From JBHJGU01 sp050331475 (lineage in GTDB: Bacteria > Pseudomonadota > Alphaproteobacteria > Caulobacterales > Maricaulaceae), in NCBI GenBank assembly GCA_050331475.1, contig JBHJGU010000037.1:1-17501 (forward strand): a DNA stretch of 17,501 bases, written 5' to 3'. A model generated the notes under the pieces. The model was not told the DNA's origin, ran no database searches, and worked only from the letters and a program-made list of their open reading frames with translations. The position numbers and the translations under genes are program-made. Shown here piece by piece: positions 1 through 8,091 of the stretch; the first letter of the stretch is position 1, and each line of letters starts with the position of its first letter.

Positions 1-797
1 CCTGTGCAAGGCCCCGGGCGGGCGGCCGCGGTCGGGGGGGGGGGGGGGGGGGGCGCCGCCGCAGGCGGCGGTGGCGGAGGCGGAGGCGCGGCTGGGGGCG
101 GGGGTTGGCTCACCCGGCCAAACTGATAGCGCAATCCGAACAGAAATTCATGGAAGTCGGCGCTGGTGACAGTCGTACCTGTCGTCGCCACCGAAACGCC
201 CGCCGGGCTCAGGGTGGTCGTGTCGAAGTCCAGACCCAAGAGACGAACGTACCGATAACCAGCGTCGAAAATGAACCGCTCCGTGAGGTTATAGGTAATT
301 CCCGTTAGAGCATTCACGGCCAGGTGGGCTTCAGTGTCATCAACGAAGACGCCACTATCTATACCAGGAAAGATCGAGGCCCCTTCGGCGTCAAGAGTGG
401 TGACCCCTGGACCGACACCAAATCCAACATAGGGCCGCACAGGTGATCCGGGCAGCAGGTCGACAATCGCGTTGAACAGAACCGATGTATTATGGATATC
501 AGCGTCCGACCCGTCGATTTCGAAGGGCGCGCCGAGATTATTGAAGCGATCCGACACATCGACTTCAAACCGCAACGAGTCGTTCCATTTGTACCCCAGC
601 GCCGCTGCGACTCGATAGTTGAGCGGCCCTTGCGCATTGCCGTCAAGCGTGCCCGGCCCTTCAAATTCGTGGTTTGACGCAAAACCGCCGCCTGCCGAAA
701 AGCGAACGTACGGCCCACGCTCAATGGTTTGGGCGAACGCCGGCGCGGCCGCCAACGCAGCCAGAGCAACGGCGCCGAAAAGTTGATGTTTCATCAT
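1..797 (-). CDS. OmpA-family outer-membrane beta-barrel protein, 3' end outside the window
   Basis: The reading frame opens at an ATG-ATG pair (797 and 794) behind a GAGAGGGG ribosome site and stays open to base 1, so the C-terminus is missing. The protein begins with a clear signal peptide (MKHQLFGAVALAALAAAPAFA, cleavage expected before Gln-Thr). About 200 residues follow with alternating Gly/aromatic beta-strand character (GPYVRFSAGGGF, RPYVGFGVGPG, FDAGYRYVRLLGLDF, FLFGLRYQFG), which fits an eight-strand outer-membrane barrel. From about residue 231 there is a Pro/Ala-rich linker, then a Cys near the edge where OmpA proteins usually enter the peptidoglycan-binding domain. That domain is inferred, not seen. 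The usual role is anchoring the outer membrane to the cell wall. The main alternative is a stand-alone opacity-type barrel with a Pro-rich tail. The linker contains a run of 20 C on the coding strand, and the frame across it fits the family only if that length is right. Confidence 0.8.
   Translation of the reverse strand, partial: MMKHQLFGAVALAALAAAPAFAQTIERGPYVRFSAGGGFASNHEFEGPGTLDGNAQGPLNYRVAAALGYKWNDSLRFEVDVSDRFNNLGAPFEIDGSDADIHNTSVLFNAIVDLLPGSPVRPYVGFGVGPGVTTLDAEGASIFPGIDSGVFVDDTEAHLAVNALTGITYNLTERFIFDAGYRYVRLLGLDFDTTTLSPAGVSVATTGTTVTSADFHEFLFGLRYQFGRVSQPPPPAAPPPPPPPPAAAPPPPPPPTAAARPGPCT
34..53. repeat. 20-base G homopolymer (C on the coding strand) in the OmpA linker
   Basis: Twenty consecutive G lie on the plus strand inside the Pro-rich linker of the OmpA-like gene, where they encode a run of prolines. 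The flanking 60 bases are almost pure G/C. Such tracts are prone to replication slippage and also to miscounting in sequencing. The frame on both sides is compatible with one continuous protein at this length. Confidence 0.95.
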
Positions 798-835
798 TTC
801 CCCTCTCAAAGCCACGCGGGCTCGTCGATCGAACC

Positions 836-851
836 GGCCTAACGCTAGGCC
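836..851. repeat. perfect 16-bp palindrome upstream of the ompA-like gene
   Basis: GGCCTAACGCTAGGCC has six-base arms that pair perfectly around a 4-base centre. It sits 39 bp upstream of the ompA-like ATG on the minus strand. It could be an operator or form a short hairpin in the leader RNA. No T tract follows on either strand, so it is not a standard terminator. Function is inferred from position only. Confidence 0.4.
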
Positions 852-1024
852 CCGCCGCACGCCTGTCCGCTAGGTGGCAAACGAACGACTCACTCTAACT
901 ACAGGAGAACTCTCGGACTCGCCAGAGGTTCCCGCCATTTCCCTTGCACCGTGCTGAAGAAGACACGCATACTCTCAGCCAAAAACGCAGCGAACCAATT
1001 CGACCAACAAAAAGTGGCAAACCT

Positions 1025-1031
1025 GGGGAGG
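1025..1031 (+). promoter_or_regulatory. ribosome binding site that sets a GTG start at 1037
   Basis: GGGGAGG is followed after five bases (TGACT) by GTG at 1037. It is the only strong Shine-Dalgarno match in this leader, and it argues for the GTG start over the upstream in-frame ATG at 944 or the in-frame GTG at 1031, which abuts the site. Confidence 0.7.
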
Positions 1032-1036
1032 TGACT

Positions 1037-1822
1037 GTGACGATCGGATCGACCGGAACCGCCGCGCGCGCGGCTCAACCCGTGTTGGGATATGAAGCGC
1101 CGTGGCGCTGGCTTGAGCAAGGGTGGAGCGATCTAAAGGCCAACCCAACTGCGAGCTTGGGTTTGGGCGGCTTGGCCACCTTTGGCGGGCTCGCCATCGC
1201 GCTCTTGCTCAACGCTTATGGTTGGGCGTCGCTGCTGCCCGTGGCGGCGGGCGGTTTTGCGCTGGTGGCGCCGATGATCGCGGTAGGCTTTTACGCCGTG
1301 AGCCGAGCGCGCGATGCGGGCGAACCGGCTCGTTGGACCGCAATTTTTGCCCAGCCCGCGTCCGGGTGGAGCCAGATCGCCTTTTTAGGCGGCGTGTTAT
1401 TGTTCGCCTATATCGTTTGGTTGCGCGTCGCGATCATGATTTTCGCGCTGTTTATCCAGGGCGACTATCCCAGCCTGGACGCGTTTGCGAGCTACGTGCT
1501 CACGCAAACGGACGGGCTCTTGATGGTCACCGTCGGCACCATCGCGGGCGGGATTATCGCCACAGCCGTGTTCTCCTCGATGGCCTTCGCCATTCCGATG
1601 ATGGTGGATCGGAAACTCGACGCTGTAACCGGCGTGATTTTCAGCATTATCGAGGTGCGCAAACATTTTAAGGTTATGGCGTTGTGGGCGTGGCTGATCG
1701 CTTTGATTACCGCCGTCTCGTGCTTGCTCGCCTTCATTCCGTTGGTGGTGGCGTTTCCGCTGTTGGGTCATGCCAGCTGGCGGGCGTATCAGGACGTTAT
1801 GGGCGAGGGTGATCCAACTTAG
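1037..1822 (+). CDS. DUF2189-type integral membrane protein
   Basis: The 261-residue product starts at a GTG placed by the GGGGAGG site. A short soluble N-terminus containing YEAPWRWLEQGWSDLKANP is followed by about six hydrophobic helices: two between roughly residues 40 and 90, one near 115-140, one near 165-195 and two near 215-250. The segments ARDAGEPARW and VMVDRKLDAVTG-like loops and the final LGHASWRAYQDVM resemble the DUF2189 family of predicted integral membrane proteins. No enzymatic motif is visible and the biochemical role is unknown. The gene converges on the cbb3 operon, and its last 26 bp overlap the 3' end of ccoS. That tail-to-tail overlap means the two transcripts are antisense to each other at their ends. 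A link to respiration is only suggested by position. Confidence 0.7.
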   Translation: MTIGSTGTAARAAQPVLGYEAPWRWLEQGWSDLKANPTASLGLGGLATFGGLAIALLLNAYGWASLLPVAAGGFALVAPMIAVGFYAVSRARDAGEPARWTAIFAQPASGWSQIAFLGGVLLFAYIVWLRVAIMIFALFIQGDYPSLDAFASYVLTQTDGLLMVTVGTIAGGIIATAVFSSMAFAIPMMVDRKLDAVTGVIFSIIEVRKHFKVMALWAWLIALITAVSCLLAFIPLVVAFPLLGHASWRAYQDVMGEGDPT

Positions 1823-1985
1823 GCGGACGCGCGGCCGCCTCGTCGTCGGGTTCGTCGATCAAAACCCGGTGCGCGGCACCGTCCAAATCTTCAAACTGGC
1901 CCGATTTGAGCGCCCAGAGAAACCCGACCAGCCCCAGCGCGCCCAGCCCTAAGGCGGCGGGGATCAGAAACGCCAGAGCCTCCAT
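1797..1985 (-). CDS. ccoS: cbb3 oxidase maturation protein CcoS
   Basis: This is a 62-residue protein with one N-terminal membrane helix (EALAFLIPAALGLGALGLVGFLWAL) followed by the family-typical stretch SGQFEDLDGAAHRVLID and a charged tail. In the CcoS/FixS family the protein helps insert heme and copper into the catalytic subunit CcoN. The start ATG overlaps the ccoI stop by one base (TAATG), which indicates translational coupling, and ccoS is the last gene of the operon. Its 3' end overlaps the convergent DUF2189 gene by 26 bp. Length and sequence are normal for the family. Confidence 0.93.
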   Translation of the reverse strand: MEALAFLIPAALGLGALGLVGFLWALKSGQFEDLDGAAHRVLIDEPDDEAAARPPKLDHPRP

Positions 1986-4228
1986 TAGCTCGGCGCTACG
2001 GCCCGCGAGGGCCGCATGGCGTTCAGCGTCACGATCAGGGACGACGCAGACATCGCGATCGCAGCCACCAATGGGCTGGCGAAGCCCAAAATCGCCAAGG
2101 GCGCGGCGATGAGGTTATAGCCCGCCGCCAGGGCGAAGTTCTCCAACATGCGCCGCTTAGCCGTCCGCGCGAGGTCAACGGCGTCCAAGATTGGCGAAAG
2201 CCGATCGCCCTGAACGATAAAGTCCGCCGAGGATTGGCTGGCGTCCGCCGCCGCCCCCGGCGCGATCGCGACGAACGCCCCCGCAAGGGCCGCCGCATCG
2301 TTAAGCCCATCGCCCACCATTAAGGGTCTCCGGCCTTCCGCCTTGAGTGCATTCAGACGCTCAAGTTTGTCTTCAGGTTTACGCGTCGCGGCCCAGTGTT
2401 CAATTCCCGCGGCCTCGGCGGCCCGTTGAACCGGCGCGCTGCGGTCGCCCGAGCACAATTCGACGCTGAGCCCGCGGGCCTTCAACCCGGCGACCGCGGC
2501 CGCGGCGTCCGCCTTGAGCGCGTCTTGAAACCGCCAGCATACCGGCGCCGCCTCACCCCAACGGAACCACAGAGTCGAACCGGCGCCCTCTGGCGGCGCC
2601 TCTGCGCCGACAAAATCCGCCCGACCTAAGCGCGCGATCCGGCTGTCAATCTCTGCGCTCAACCCTTCGCCAGGGCTTTCGACCACCTCATCGGCCACGG
2701 GTCCCGCTCCGACAGCCTGGACAAACGCTCGCGCGATCGGGTGGCGCGACGCCCGTGCGAGCCGGGCGGCAGCCTGAACCGTATCATCAGCCGGATCCAG
2801 CGGGTCGACCAAGCGGGGCCGGCCGAGCGTTAACGTGCCGGTCTTGTCGAGCACCGCGCAATCAGCCTCAGCGAGCCGTTCAAGCCCGTCCGCGGCTTTC
2901 ACCAATACGCCCTTGCGGAAAAGACGCCCGGTGGCGACCACCTGCACCGCCGGCGCCGCCAAGCCTAAGGCGCAAGGGCAGGTGATGATCAGGAGCGCAA
3001 TCGCGCGCAGCAGAGCCTCATGAGGGCTCGCGGGCGTTAACAGCCAAACCCCTAAAAACGTCAACGCGGCGGCGGAATGCACCAGCGGCACGTAAAGCGC
3101 GCTCGCTTTGTCGGCGAGCTTAACGTAGCGGTTCCGGCTCTGGGCCCCCGCCTCTAAGAGCCGCGTGAGTTCGGCGAGCAAAGACTGCTCGGCCGGTCGC
3201 AGCACGCGCACTGTTAATTGCGCGCTGAGATTGACGACGCCGGCGCGCACCGAATCGCCCGCGGCCAGCGGGGCGGGATCCGTCTCCCCGGTGACCAGGG
3301 ACAAATCCGCCTCCGACCGGCCGCGCTCGATTTCCGCGTCCACCACGAACCGCTCGCCCGGGGCGATAATTAAACGATCGCCCGCAGCGATCTCGCGCGA
3401 GGCGACCGCGCGCACGGTCCCATCGGGCTCAACCCGGCTTGCGCTCACCGCTTGGAGAGCGAGCAAATCGCGGGCCGCGGAGCGGGCGCGATTGCGCAAA
3501 CGGTGGTCTAAAAACCGCCCCGTCAAAAGGAAAAACAATAACATGACGGCCGCGTCGAAATAAGCGGTCTCCGCGCCGCGGGCGGTCTCCACCAAGCTCA
3601 TGCCGAGCGCGAGGCTCACGCCCAACGAAATCGGCACGTCCATATTGGCTCGGCCATGGCGCAAAGCAGTGAAGGCGGAGCGGAAAAACGGCTGACCCGC
3701 GTAAACCACAGTCGGCGCGGCGATGAGCGCGGAGAGCCAGTGAAACAGATCCCGGGTCGCCGGTCCCATATCTGCGCCGGACCACACCGAGACCGACAGC
3801 AACATGATGTTCGCGCTGGCGAAGCCCGCCACCGCCATGCGCCGGAGCAGTCCCCGCCCCTCCGCATCGTCCGCTTGGCCAGCCGCTGCGGGGTCGAACG
3901 GGCGCGCGCCATATCCGAGTTGGCGCAGACGGTCCACCGCGACACGCGGATCAAACCGGCCCGCTTGGCCGGACAGTCGCAGTTTGCCAGTGGACAGGTT
4001 TAACCGCGCGGCGGAAACCCCGGACAAAGCCAGGCACGCGCTTTCAATCTTTTGAATGCAGCCCGCGCAGCGCGCGCCGGTCACGGCGAGCTCAAGGCTC
4101 ACTTGGCCGTCAGCCTCCGCGCGAACAAAGGCGGTGGGGTCAGAGGCGACGTCTTGTGGGCCGGCGCCCGGTGGGCTTAACCCGCTGGGACAGCCACTGC
4201 GCTCATAGGCCGGATCGAGCGTCGCCAT
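1985..4228 (-). CDS. ccoI: copper-exporting P-type ATPase CcoI (FixI)
   Basis: This 747-residue P1B-type ATPase supplies copper for cbb3 oxidase assembly. Visible motifs in order are: a heavy-metal-binding domain with GARCAGC (Cys54, Cys57); membrane helices between about 130 and 245; the actuator TGE (313-315); the transmembrane copper site CPC (417-419); the phosphorylation motif DKTGTLT (Asp461); the nucleotide-binding His-Pro (496-497); the hinge GDGLND (639-644); and two C-terminal helices. All key residues are present. The start at 4228 is chosen because its ATG overlaps the fixH stop (TGATG) and the HMA domain follows directly. The frame is open about 100 codons further upstream, but that part is low-complexity Arg/Gly/Pro sequence antisense-like to nothing known and lies within ccoH. 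Confidence 0.95.
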   Translation of the reverse strand: MATLDPAYERSGCPSGLSPPGAGPQDVASDPTAFVRAEADGQVSLELAVTGARCAGCIQKIESACLALSGVSAARLNLSTGKLRLSGQAGRFDPRVAVDRLRQLGYGARPFDPAAAGQADDAEGRGLLRRMAVAGFASANIMLLSVSVWSGADMGPATRDLFHWLSALIAAPTVVYAGQPFFRSAFTALRHGRANMDVPISLGVSLALGMSLVETARGAETAYFDAAVMLLFFLLTGRFLDHRLRNRARSAARDLLALQAVSASRVEPDGTVRAVASREIAAGDRLIIAPGERFVVDAEIERGRSEADLSLVTGETDPAPLAAGDSVRAGVVNLSAQLTVRVLRPAEQSLLAELTRLLEAGAQSRNRYVKLADKASALYVPLVHSAAALTFLGVWLLTPASPHEALLRAIALLIITCPCALGLAAPAVQVVATGRLFRKGVLVKAADGLERLAEADCAVLDKTGTLTLGRPRLVDPLDPADDTVQAAARLARASRHPIARAFVQAVGAGPVADEVVESPGEGLSAEIDSRIARLGRADFVGAEAPPEGAGSTLWFRWGEAAPVCWRFQDALKADAAAAVAGLKARGLSVELCSGDRSAPVQRAAEAAGIEHWAATRKPEDKLERLNALKAEGRRPLMVGDGLNDAAALAGAFVAIAPGAAADASQSSADFIVQGDRLSPILDAVDLARTAKRRMLENFALAAGYNLIAAPLAILGFASPLVAAIAMSASSLIVTLNAMRPSRAVAPS

Positions 4229-4737
4229 CAGTCCAGCCTTAGCCGCCGGGTCACCTCCAGCGTCTGCGGCGGGGTGACCCCGGCCCGTTGCGCGGTGACA
4301 CTGGCGTCCCACGCGCCCGGCTCCAGTACCGTGCGCACGCGCCAGACGCCGTCCGGTCCTTGGCTCAACGCCATCGACTGATCTTGATCGCGTGAAACCG
4401 GTCGGCTGAGGCGAAGGCGGACGTTTTGCACCGGCGCCGGCGCCCCCTCGGCGTCCGTGACGACAACGGAAACCGTGGACCGGCTCTCCGCGTCGCGGGG
4501 GGTGGCTTGGATGGCGAAGCGCCAATCCAGCGCGGCCTGGGCGCGGCGCTCGGCCAAGGCGGCGTCGTAATTGAGCCCGTCTTCATAGGCGGTCTCGGAC
4601 ACAACGCCGGAAAACGTTCGCGTGGCGACCGTAATGAACACCGCAATCACCCCGATCACAACACCGAAAAACGCCAACATCGCGATCAGCACAAACCGAC
4701 CGGTGACGCGAAAGGCGCGCGGTTGGGCGTTCATCAT
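4228..4737 (-). CDS. ccoH: FixH/CcoH family protein
   Basis: The 169-residue protein has one N-terminal membrane helix (about residues 14-38, GRFVLIAMLAFFGVVIGVIAVF). A periplasmic beta-rich domain follows, with the family-typical segments ATRTFSGVV, YEDGLNYDAALAERRAQ and a C-terminal GVWRVRTVLEPGAWD. FixH/CcoH proteins are needed for stable assembly of the cbb3 complex. The gene overlaps the end of ccoG by four bases (ATGA) and the start of ccoI by one base, so all three are probably translated in a coupled way. A second in-frame Met directly follows the first. Confidence 0.92.
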   Translation of the reverse strand: MMNAQPRAFRVTGRFVLIAMLAFFGVVIGVIAVFITVATRTFSGVVSETAYEDGLNYDAALAERRAQAALDWRFAIQATPRDAESRSTVSVVVTDAEGAPAPVQNVRLRLSRPVSRDQDQSMALSQGPDGVWRVRTVLEPGAWDASVTAQRAGVTPPQTLEVTRRLRLD

Positions 4738-6245
4738 GGCGATCCTCCGTTGCGTGGTCCTAGAAAGACGCTGTCCGCGCTATCCTCAATCTCCGAGGCG
4801 GTGTCACGAACCACGAAGCGCACGGCCGTTTCGCCCTCGATGAGCGCCGTCGACGGCAGGGTGAGAAACACGCGCGCGGCGAGCACGGTGTCCGCGTCGA
4901 CCGACGCCAGCAAAGCGTCTTCAGCCGTCCGAAGACCCACACCGCGTAAGTCCAACCCCTCGGGGCCCTCCGCCGTGATGAGAAACTCACGACGCTCCGC
5001 CGTCTTATTGAGGAGTTTTAAAGTATAGCCATTGCGCACCGATCCATCCGAGAGCGCGACGAAGGGCGGATTACGGTCGCGCAAAACATTAAACCGTGCG
5101 TCGGTGCGTTGAGCGAGCCCAACAACCAGGGCGGCGACGACGATCAAGGAGGCGACCGCATAGATGATCGTGCGCGCTCGGAACAGCACGAATTGCGGTT
5201 TTTCCCCGCGCAGCCGTCGCTCCACATTATCCGGAGTGTCATAGGCGATCAGCCCCTTGGGACGGTCCACCTTCTCCATGATCTCGTCGCACGCATCGAT
5301 GCATAAGGCGCACTGAATGCAGGCGAGCTGCGAGCCTTCGCGAATGTCGATGCCCATCGGGCACGCCACCACACACGCGTTGCAATCGATGCAGTCCCCG
5401 CGATCCTCCCAGGTGTCGCCCTTTTTGTGCGCGCCGCGCGGCTCGCCCCGGTCATAGCGATAGAGCACATTGAGCGCGTGCTCGTCGGTCAGCGCCGCTT
5501 GGATGCGCGGCCAAGGGCACATGTAGACGCAAACCTGTTCGCGCATCAGCCCGGCGAGCGAATAGGTGGTGAAGGTCAAAATGCCGGCGAACATATACGC
5601 GGACAGGTCGGCTTGGCCGATGAAGAAATCCCGCGCCAGGGTCGGCGCATCGTTGAAATAAATGATCCAAGCGCCGCCGGTCGCGAACGCAATCAGCAGC
5701 CAAATGCTGTGCTTGAGCGCCTTCTTGCGCAGCTTGTCCGGGTCGGTCCAAGGTCGGCGCGCCAAGGCGATCCGCTTGTTCCGATCGCCCTCAACCCAGC
5801 GCTCCACCGCAATGAACAAATCGGTCCAGACAGTTTGCGGGCAGGCGTACCCACACCACACCCGGCCGAACAGGCTGGTCACCAAGAACAAGACGAGCCC
5901 GGCCAGGATCAGCACCCCAGTGACGAGGTAAAACTCCTGGGGCCAGATTTCGAGACCGAAGAAATAAAGCTTCCGGCCTCCAAAATCGACCAAGATCGCT
6001 TGGCTGGCGTCGTTCGGACCTCGGTCCCATCGTATCCAAGGCGCAAGGTAATACGCCCCGAGCGCTAAGACGAGGAACAGCCATTTCGCTTTGCGGAACG
6101 GCCCGTGCACCCGCTTGGGATAGATCGGCTCGCGCGCTTGGTAGAGCGAGCGATGCTCATCCGCATGCACCGGTTTAACATCGAAACGTTCAACGCCGTC
6201 AGCCGCCTCCGAAGAGGCGGCCTTGCGCGCGTCCAGAGTGGACAT
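4734..6245 (-). CDS. ccoG: cytochrome c oxidase accessory protein CcoG (FixG), 4Fe-4S membrane protein
   Basis: The 503-residue polyferredoxin-like membrane protein carries two classical 4Fe-4S motifs: CIDCNACVVACP (Cys285, 288, 291, 295) and CIQCALCIDAC (Cys309, 312, 315, 319). Membrane-associated Cys pairs appear in CGYACP (131, 135) and CVYMCP (239, 243). Helices lie near 54-70, 105-125, 180-197, 215-235 and after the clusters. The C-terminal 120 residues form an Ig-like periplasmic domain. The family takes part in copper handling, probably reduction, for cbb3 assembly. The start at 6245 gives the usual length and leaves 37 bp after ccoP; the frame is open 22 codons further upstream but that would run into the end of ccoP's spacer without a better ribosome site. 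Confidence 0.95.
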   Translation of the reverse strand: MSTLDARKAASSEAADGVERFDVKPVHADEHRSLYQAREPIYPKRVHGPFRKAKWLFLVLALGAYYLAPWIRWDRGPNDASQAILVDFGGRKLYFFGLEIWPQEFYLVTGVLILAGLVLFLVTSLFGRVWCGYACPQTVWTDLFIAVERWVEGDRNKRIALARRPWTDPDKLRKKALKHSIWLLIAFATGGAWIIYFNDAPTLARDFFIGQADLSAYMFAGILTFTTYSLAGLMREQVCVYMCPWPRIQAALTDEHALNVLYRYDRGEPRGAHKKGDTWEDRGDCIDCNACVVACPMGIDIREGSQLACIQCALCIDACDEIMEKVDRPKGLIAYDTPDNVERRLRGEKPQFVLFRARTIIYAVASLIVVAALVVGLAQRTDARFNVLRDRNPPFVALSDGSVRNGYTLKLLNKTAERREFLITAEGPEGLDLRGVGLRTAEDALLASVDADTVLAARVFLTLPSTALIEGETAVRFVVRDTASEIEDSADSVFLGPRNGGSP

Positions 6246-6282
6246 GGCTTTCGCCCTTTCACACGAGGCGGGGACAGCGCGC

Positions 6283-7161
6283 CTACTGGCCCCCGCCGAG
6301 GGTGTGCACATAAGCCGCCAGGGCGGTGATCTCGGCTGGCTCCAAGCGTTCGGAGAAGGCCGGCATCACCCCATAGCGGGCGTTGTAAACGGTGGTGTAG
6401 AGGTCGCTGCGTTCACCGCCGTAAAGCCAATATTGGTCGGTCAGGTTCGGCGCGCCAATAAATTGATCGCCCTTGCCCTCCGCGCCATGGCACGCCGAGC
6501 ATTGCTGTTCGAAATTCACTGACGCGCGCGCGACCGCCTCCGCATCCGCCTCCCGACCGGAAATATGGACCACATACTCCACCAAATCACTGATTTCGGT
6601 TTCGGTGAAAATGCCGTCCCGACCATAGGCGGGCATTTGCGAGAACCGGGTCTCCACATGGTCGTTGCGCACACCATAGGCGATGGTCTGGCGGATTTCC
6701 GGGAACTCGCCACCCCACAGCCAAATGTCGTCATTGAGGTTGGGGAAGCCCTTCGCGCCCGCACCGCCTTCCCCATGGCAGGTGGCGCAATTATCGCCAA
6801 AGAGCGAGGCGCCCGCGGCCAGGGTGAAGGTCAAGAGTTCCGGGTCTTCGGTGATCGTGCTCAACCCGGCCGTTTCCAGCCGCGCAAACGGCGCGGACCG
6901 CGCGGCTTCAAGCTCCGCGATTTCAGCGGCCACATTGGCCCGGTCGGAATGCCCGCGCACGCCCTTGGTGTAAAAGCTCGTGCCCGGCAGACCCGGCCAT
7001 GCGGGCATGAACACCCAATAGACCACCGCCCACGCGCACGTGGCGTAGAAGATATAGAGCCACCACCGCGGAAGCGGGTTGTCCAACTCCCGAATACCGT
7101 CCCATTCATGGCCCGTGGTGACGACGCCGGTTTCTTCGTCGATCGGCTTATGGTCGGCCAT
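6283..7161 (-). CDS. ccoP: cbb3 oxidase diheme cytochrome c subunit CcoP (subunit III)
   Basis: This 292-residue membrane-anchored diheme cytochrome c has one helix (about residues 33-52) after the family N-terminal segment HEWDGIRELDNPLPRWW. Two heme c attachment sites follow: CATCH (Cys125, Cys128, His129) and CSACH (Cys221, Cys224, His225). Likely axial methionines are in FSQMPAYG (Met176) and GVMPAF (Met266). CcoP takes electrons from soluble cytochrome c and passes them to CcoO. The start ATG overlaps the ccoQ stop by one base. Nothing in it looks damaged. Confidence 0.96.
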   Translation of the reverse strand: MADHKPIDEETGVVTTGHEWDGIRELDNPLPRWWLYIFYATCAWAVVYWVFMPAWPGLPGTSFYTKGVRGHSDRANVAAEIAELEAARSAPFARLETAGLSTITEDPELLTFTLAAGASLFGDNCATCHGEGGAGAKGFPNLNDDIWLWGGEFPEIRQTIAYGVRNDHVETRFSQMPAYGRDGIFTETEISDLVEYVVHISGREADAEAVARASVNFEQQCSACHGAEGKGDQFIGAPNLTDQYWLYGGERSDLYTTVYNARYGVMPAFSERLEPAEITALAAYVHTLGGGQ

Positions 7162-7316
7162 CAGTCCGCCTCCTCATTGAGCGGCGCGCGCGCGGCGCGG
7201 TCGAATTTGGATTGGTTGCCCGGCCAAAAGGCGTAAACCAACACGGCCAGGAACAAGATCGCCAAGTAGACCAGGCCCCAGGACTTGGAAAAGGCGGATA
7301 CCGCTTCGTAATCCAT
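7161..7316 (-). CDS. ccoQ: cbb3 oxidase small subunit CcoQ
   Basis: This is a 51-residue protein beginning MDYEAVSAFSKSWGLVYLA, with a single membrane helix (about residues 14-31) followed by FWPGNQSKFDRAA, a typical CcoQ sequence. CcoQ is a small stabilising subunit of the cbb3 complex. It lies 12 bp after ccoO and its TGA overlaps the ccoP ATG (TGATG). It is short and easily missed by length cut-offs, but position, helix and the WPGN-K-FDRAA motif make the call secure. Confidence 0.93.
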   Translation of the reverse strand: MDYEAVSAFSKSWGLVYLAILFLAVLVYAFWPGNQSKFDRAARAPLNEEAD

Positions 7317-7328
7317 GGTTTGGGCTCC

Positions 7329-8081
7329 CTAACGCAGGTTTTCAGGCGCATCGGCCTCGAAGGTGGAGAAGTCCACCATGGTGCCAAGCACTTGCATGTA
7401 AGCGATCAGCGCATCCAATTCGGACAGCCGATCCGGATTGCCGTCAAAATCCCGCGCCTGCGCCCCCGGATAACGCGCCTGCAGCCCGTCGAGGTCAGGG
7501 CTATAGGGGTCGAGCTGAGCCTTCAGATCGACCATGGCGTTTTCGAGCATGTCCTCTGTGTACGGCACCCCAAGCGTCGCATTGGTTTTCAAATCCAACG
7601 GCAGACGATCGTAATTGAGGTCTTTCACCGCGAGGAAGGCGTAAGGCGGCATGACCGACTCCGGCACCACGGCGCGCGGATTGATCATGTGCCGCACATG
7701 CCATTCGTCGGAGTACTTGCCCCCCAACCGCGCCAAATCCGGGCCGGAGCGTTTGGAGCCCCATTGGAATGGCCGATCGTAAATGCTCTCCGCGGCGATG
7801 GAATAATGGCCGTACCGCTCCACCTCGTCGCGCAACGGCCGCACCATCTGGGAATGGCAAACATAACAGCCCTCGCGGACATAGATGTTCCGTCCGGCCA
7901 GTTCGAGCGGGGTGTAGGGGCGCACCCCCTCCACGGGTTCGATGGTGTTTTCGAGGTAGGCCAGTGGGGCGAGCTGCACGAGCCCGCCAATGGAGACCAC
8001 GATTAGGACTGCGACGGTGAGCAGGAGCGAATGGCGCTCAAACACCCCGTGATTGGACAGAAGACCCAATTTTGGCGACAT
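7329..8081 (-). CDS. ccoO: cbb3 oxidase monoheme cytochrome c subunit CcoO (subunit II)
   Basis: The 250-residue protein has an N-terminal membrane anchor (about residues 18-40) and one heme c site, CYVCH (Cys72, Cys75, His76), inside the conserved stretch REGCYVCHSQMVRPLRDE. The axial Met is expected in ESVMPPYAF (Met144). The family-specific segments GHYSIAAE, DRPFQWGSKRSGPDLAR and HMINPRAVVP are all present. It relays electrons from CcoP to the heme b centres of CcoN. It starts 10 bp after the end of ccoN and appears complete. Confidence 0.96.
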   Translation of the reverse strand: MSPKLGLLSNHGVFERHSLLLTVAVLIVVSIGGLVQLAPLAYLENTIEPVEGVRPYTPLELAGRNIYVREGCYVCHSQMVRPLRDEVERYGHYSIAAESIYDRPFQWGSKRSGPDLARLGGKYSDEWHVRHMINPRAVVPESVMPPYAFLAVKDLNYDRLPLDLKTNATLGVPYTEDMLENAMVDLKAQLDPYSPDLDGLQARYPGAQARDFDGNPDRLSELDALIAYMQVLGTMVDFSTFEADAPENLR

Positions 8082-8091
8082 CTCGCGCCTC

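Larger units (their letters stand above)
798..1036. promoter_or_regulatory. divergent intergenic region between ompA-like and DUF2189 genes
   Basis: This 239-bp spacer must hold the promoters of two divergent genes. I see no convincing -35/-10 pair. It contains a perfect palindrome (GGCCTA-ACGC-TAGGCC, 836-851), which lies 39 bp upstream of the ompA-like start. Its right end carries the ribosome site of the DUF2189 gene. The open frame reaching back to 944 on the plus strand looks like chance extension, because its sequence is not membrane-like and the ribosome site lies much further downstream. Confidence 0.5.

Noticed and set aside
4229..4525. N-terminal extension of CcoI by about 99 codons
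   Set aside because: The extra residues are low-complexity Arg/Gly/Pro read from inside ccoH; the TGATG overlap at 4228 gives a normal-length CcoI.
5427..6068. 213-codon plus-strand open frame antisense to ccoG
   Set aside because: Shadow of ccoG; the composition is typical of antisense GC-rich reading and shows no domain.
6565..7236. 223-codon plus-strand open frame antisense to ccoP and ccoQ
   Set aside because: Shadow frame; ccoP and ccoQ on the minus strand carry clear heme and membrane motifs.
7212..8006. 264-codon plus-strand open frame antisense to ccoO and ccoQ
   Set aside because: It mirrors well-conserved cco genes in a GC-rich sequence, lacks recognisable motifs and has no ribosome site of note.
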